A DNA stretch of 64,000 nt, from the NCBI GenBank assembly GCA_025041175.1, contig JAKCFJ010000002.1, positions 124,001 to 188,000 on the forward strand. The letters are read 5' to 3'. This document shows, piece by piece, positions 61,293 through 64,000 of this stretch. The first letter of the stretch is position 1. Each line of letters starts with the position of its first letter. The position numbers and the translations under genes are program-made. The notes under the pieces were generated by a model. That model ran no database searches. It saw only the letters and a program-made list of their open reading frames with translations, and was not told the DNA's origin. This stretch comes from Halobacteriales archaeon YIM A00010. GTDB lineage: Archaea > Halobacteriota > Halobacteria > Halobacteriales > Haloarculaceae.

Positions 61293-62045
61293 TCAATGGT
61301 CGTGGTGAATGACGTACTGGTCGGTTCCGTACGCCCTTGTGAGCGCATCCGTTTCGACGAGTTCGTTCGGGTCGCCGTGGAAGCAGAGTTGGCCGTTGAG
61401 ACAGGCGATGTCCGTCGCATACGTGGTGACGACGCCGATGTCGTGTTCGATGAGAATGATCGTCAGACCGGTCGCGTTTAGGCCACAGAGGAGTTCGTAG
61501 AACGCTTCTCTGGATTCCGCGTCGATCCCGACCGTCGGTTCGTCGAGCGCAAGGAGATCTGCCCCGGACGCGAGCGCGCGGGCGATGAAGACCCGTTGGC
61601 GCTGTCCGCCCGAGAGTCGATCCACACGTCGCGACGCGAGATCAGCGATCCCGACCTGTTCCATCGCCTCGCGTATCGCTCGTCGGTCTTCTGTGGAAAA
61701 TCGCCCGACGAGCCGTCGGGGATACCGTCCCATCTTGACGGCCTCGCGGACCGTCACCGGCATGTCTCCGACGGCCTTCGTCGCGTCCTGTGCGACGTAG
61801 CCGATGCGCTCGCCCGCCTCGAACGCGTGTGCGGGCTCGCCAAAGAGCGTCACCGTTCCGTCGTCAGGTCGTCGCAACCCGAGCATGAGATCGAGCAGGG
61901 TGCTTTTGCCGCTTCCGTTCGGTCCGATTAGCCCGAGATACGCACCCGGCTCGACATCGATGGACACCGCTTCGAGAACCGGTCGGTCGCCGTACCCGAA
62001 CGTGACACCGTCGACGCTGATGATCGGCTCCGTCGAACCGGTCAT
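61293..62045 (-). CDS. znuC: Zinc/manganese ABC transporter ATP-binding protein (ZnuC type)
   Basis: 250 residues from ATG 62045, overlapping the binding-protein stop by 4 bases (ATGA). Walker A GPNGSGKS, signature LSGGQRQR, Walker B LLALDEPTVGID and switch-region LIEHDIGVV. C-terminus HGDPNELVE then YVIHHDH. Drives the adjacent permease. A longer frame to 62126 is an artefact. Confidence 0.92.
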   Translation of the reverse strand: MTGSTEPIISVDGVTFGYGDRPVLEAVSIDVEPGAYLGLIGPNGSGKSTLLDLMLGLRRPDDGTVTLFGEPAHAFEAGERIGYVAQDATKAVGDMPVTVREAVKMGRYPRRLVGRFSTEDRRAIREAMEQVGIADLASRRVDRLSGGQRQRVFIARALASGADLLALDEPTVGIDAESREAFYELLCGLNATGLTIILIEHDIGVVTTYATDIACLNGQLCFHGDPNELVETDALTRAYGTDQYVIHHDH

Positions 62046-63040
62046 TCTGCGTCCAGAGCCGTCTCGAGCGTTTCGAGATTGACGTTTTCCATGATCTCGA
62101 CGTATCCCCAGCCCTTCTCCGTCCACTCCTGTGTCTGGCCGGGAATCGGCGTCAGCGGGAGCACTTCCCTCGCGTCGGTTTCCTCGACCAGTTGGTTGGC
62201 CGCCGTCTGAGATTCGAGCGGATCGACACAGACGTGTTCGAGGTCGTGTTCCGAGATGATCTGCTGGGCCCGCTCGATATCCTTGGGCGTGGGCTGCTCG
62301 TCCGGAGACAGTCCGGTCAGCGTCTTCACTTCGAAACCGTACCGCTGCCCGAGATACCGAAACGCGTTGTGGCCCCCGACCAGCACGGTTTCCTTGGCCG
62401 CGTTTTCGAGCGCCGACTGAAACGCGCTATCGAGTTCGTCGAGTCTGGAACGATACTCATCGGCGTTGTCGGTGTACGTGTCAGCGTTTGCGCTGTCGAC
62501 ACCGGCGAACCCACTACGGATCGTGTCGACTGCTTTCTTTGCCCGTTTGGGGTCCAGCCAGAAGTGGGGATCTCCGTGGCTGTGGCCGTCGTCTTCCTCG
62601 TGTTCGCCGTCGTGGCTCCCGTCACCACCGTGGTCCTCCTCGTGACTGTGATCGTGGTTGTCCTCGATGCGGTCGATCCCGCTGCCAGCAGCCACGACTT
62701 CGATGTCAGCGTCGTCGCTGAGACTCCTTATGAGGTCGTCAGCCCAGGGCTGGAATCCTTCCATTCCGTAGATGAATAGATCCGATTCGAGGACGGTTCC
62801 CTGAACCTGCGGCCCAGGCTCCCACCCGTGGCCGTGCTGCCCGAGGGGAACCAGCGTTTCTGCGGTTGCGGTTTCCCCCGCCACTTCGGTCGCAAAATCC
62901 CCGAACACGAAAAACGAGGACTGCGCCCTCGGACCGCTGTTCGACGCGTCCGACGTGCGTGACGTGCATCCTGCCGTGGAACCGATCGTGACGGTACCAA
63001 CTCCGACTGCGAGAAATTGCCGCCGGGTGTATCGTGGCAT
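62042..63040 (-). CDS. znuA: Zinc ABC transporter substrate-binding lipoprotein (ZnuA type)
   Basis: 332 residues. Tat lipoprotein signal: TRRQFLAVGVG and lipobox STAGC (Cys about 25). A histidine/acid-rich loop (about 128-158; HDHSHEEDHGG, DDGHSHGDPHFWLD) precedes the metal-site residues, as in ZnuA. Further ligand motif GGHNAFRYL. Zinc is more likely than manganese because of the His-rich loop. An AT-rich stretch (about 63045-63105) upstream contains several TATA-like sites and could hold a metal-responsive operator, but none is recognisable. Confidence 0.9.
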   Translation of the reverse strand: MPRYTRRQFLAVGVGTVTIGSTAGCTSRTSDASNSGPRAQSSFFVFGDFATEVAGETATAETLVPLGQHGHGWEPGPQVQGTVLESDLFIYGMEGFQPWADDLIRSLSDDADIEVVAAGSGIDRIEDNHDHSHEEDHGGDGSHDGEHEEDDGHSHGDPHFWLDPKRAKKAVDTIRSGFAGVDSANADTYTDNADEYRSRLDELDSAFQSALENAAKETVLVGGHNAFRYLGQRYGFEVKTLTGLSPDEQPTPKDIERAQQIISEHDLEHVCVDPLESQTAANQLVEETDAREVLPLTPIPGQTQEWTEKGWGYVEIMENVNLETLETALDAE

Positions 63041-63205
63041 GTTAATAATCTACTCTCTCTAGATAATAAGAGCTATGATTTTAGAATACAATGTTAATAA
63101 TACCTCCTCGGCCCGATCACCACTTCGTGTGCCGTACACTGTGCGTGCTACTAGGCGACGAGAACGGGTTTTCAGCGCGTTCGGCTCGATCTCCAGAGCC
63201 GTGGA

Positions 63206-64000
63206 TCAGCGATCGCGCCGGAGCCTCCCGAGCAGTTCGTAGTCGTGATCTGGGGTGTACCGCCGGAACAGCAGGCTGTTCGTGAGCACCGACACCGAGG
63301 AGAACGCCATGGCCCCCGCGGCGAGCACCGGCTGGAGCAACCCGATCGAGGCGAGTGGGATCATGGCTGTGTTGTATCCCAGCGCCCAGAACAGGTTCTG
63401 CTTGATCTTCCGGAGCGTTCCCTCTGAGATCCGGATAGCCTTCACCACGCCGAGCGGATCATCACTCATCAGCGTCACGTCCGCGGCCTCGATAGCGACG
63501 TCGGTCCCCGAACCGATCGCGGTTCCGACGGCGGCTGTCGCCAGCGCGGGAGCGTCGTTGACGCCGTCACCGACCATCATTACCCGTTCGTCCCCCGTCT
63601 GAACGGCGTCAACCGCGTCGGCCTTGTCTTCGGGGAGAACGCCGGCACGAACGTATTCCGGATCGATTCCGAGGTGCTCCGCGACCGCCCGAGCGGTCCG
63701 CTCGTTGTCGCCGGTGATCATGTGGACCTCGACACCGCGCTCGAAGAGGGTACGAACAGCCGCGGCCGCGTTCTCCTTGACCGCATCAGCCACAGCGACG
63801 ACGCCAACGAGTTCGCCGCCGGTCGTGCCGGCAGGCACGCTCGTGCCAGCGGGCACGCGGGCGACGAGCATTGCGGTTTTGCCCTCCCTTTCGAGGCGTG
63901 TGAGGGCATCCTCTGCGGGCGACGGATCGATATCATTATCGCGCATGAGCTTGCGGTTGCCGACGAGCGTCGTCTGTCCGTCCACGGTCGCCCGGACCCC
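63206..64000 (-). CDS. Heavy-metal P-type ATPase, C-terminal part (gene continues beyond window)
   Basis: 265 codons visible; the frame is open at base 64000. HMA-type P1B ATPase: GVEVHMITGDNERTARAV (nucleotide-binding domain), then the hinge MVGDGVNDAPALA and a final pair of membrane segments (about 205-245). The phosphorylated DKTG motif and the CPx metal-binding helix are outside the window, so the metal (copper, zinc or cadmium) cannot be assigned. It lies 165 bases upstream of the zinc-uptake operon in the same direction. Ends RRYTPDHDYELL with a basic tail. Confidence 0.88.
   Translation of the reverse strand, partial: GVRATVDGQTTLVGNRKLMRDNDIDPSPAEDALTRLEREGKTAMLVARVPAGTSVPAGTTGGELVGVVAVADAVKENAAAAVRTLFERGVEVHMITGDNERTARAVAEHLGIDPEYVRAGVLPEDKADAVDAVQTGDERVMMVGDGVNDAPALATAAVGTAIGSGTDVAIEAADVTLMSDDPLGVVKAIRISEGTLRKIKQNLFWALGYNTAMIPLASIGLLQPVLAAGAMAFSSVSVLTNSLLFRRYTPDHDYELLGRLRRDR

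Overview
This window comes from a haloarchaeon. The genes are GC-rich and encode acidic proteins. Many starts are leaderless, with a TATA-like box 24-33 bases upstream. Export signals are Tat-type (RRxFLK, sometimes with a lipobox). Archaeal gas-vesicle genes and an Orc1/Cdc6 gene with origin boxes are present. It looks like part of a chromosome or large secondary replicon with a big accessory island.

Positions 1-39 kb form a carbohydrate and sugar-acid catabolic island. It holds a Tat-exported gamma-glutamyltransferase (cut by the left edge), a Tat-exported heparinase II/III-type polysaccharide lyase, an acetyl-xylan-esterase-like hydrolase and a neutral-ceramidase-like protein. It also holds an enolase-superfamily protein, nine Gfo/Idh/MocA oxidoreductases, a DegT and a class III aminotransferase, a sugar-isomerase-like protein, mannonate dehydratase, a fumarylacetoacetase-family hydrolase and a luciferase-like oxidoreductase. 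A complete Dpp/Opp-type ABC transporter is present, with its lipoprotein encoded 9 kb away. An IclR regulator and an Nramp-like transporter end the island. Inference: an acidic polysaccharide is cleaved outside the cell, imported as oligosaccharides and turned into keto sugars.

The island is peppered with about 100-bp non-coding inverted-repeat elements in at least three sequence families. Most are flanked by the trinucleotide TCA or TGA. Several sit on the stop codon of a gene, either rebuilding it or supplying a new C-terminal tail. Two copies of a second family each contain a nested copy of the first.

Positions 39.1-46.5 kb are a graveyard of mobile DNA: two IS6-type transposase remnants, a second transposase tail, an IS200/IS605-like right end and a serine-recombinase remnant. 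Intact genes lie among them (cold-shock protein, a putative exported protein, an ABC exporter pair). The IS6 remnants are interrupted by dense arrays of short palindromes whose stems differ from unit to unit but stay self-complementary. This is the strongest candidate here for something undescribed.

Positions 46.5-56 kb carry an archaeal valyl-tRNA synthetase, a small broken gene, and a gas-vesicle locus (gvpO and gvpA leftward; gvpF, G, H, three unusual genes, then J, K, L, M rightward). gvpN, C, D, E and a recognisable gvpI are absent.

Positions 56-64 kb hold two membrane or lipoprotein genes, an orc1/cdc6 gene with a putative replication origin (three boxes on one side of an AT-rich stretch, four 49-bp repeats on the other), a zinc-type ABC uptake operon, and the C-terminal part of a metal P-type ATPase cut by the right edge.
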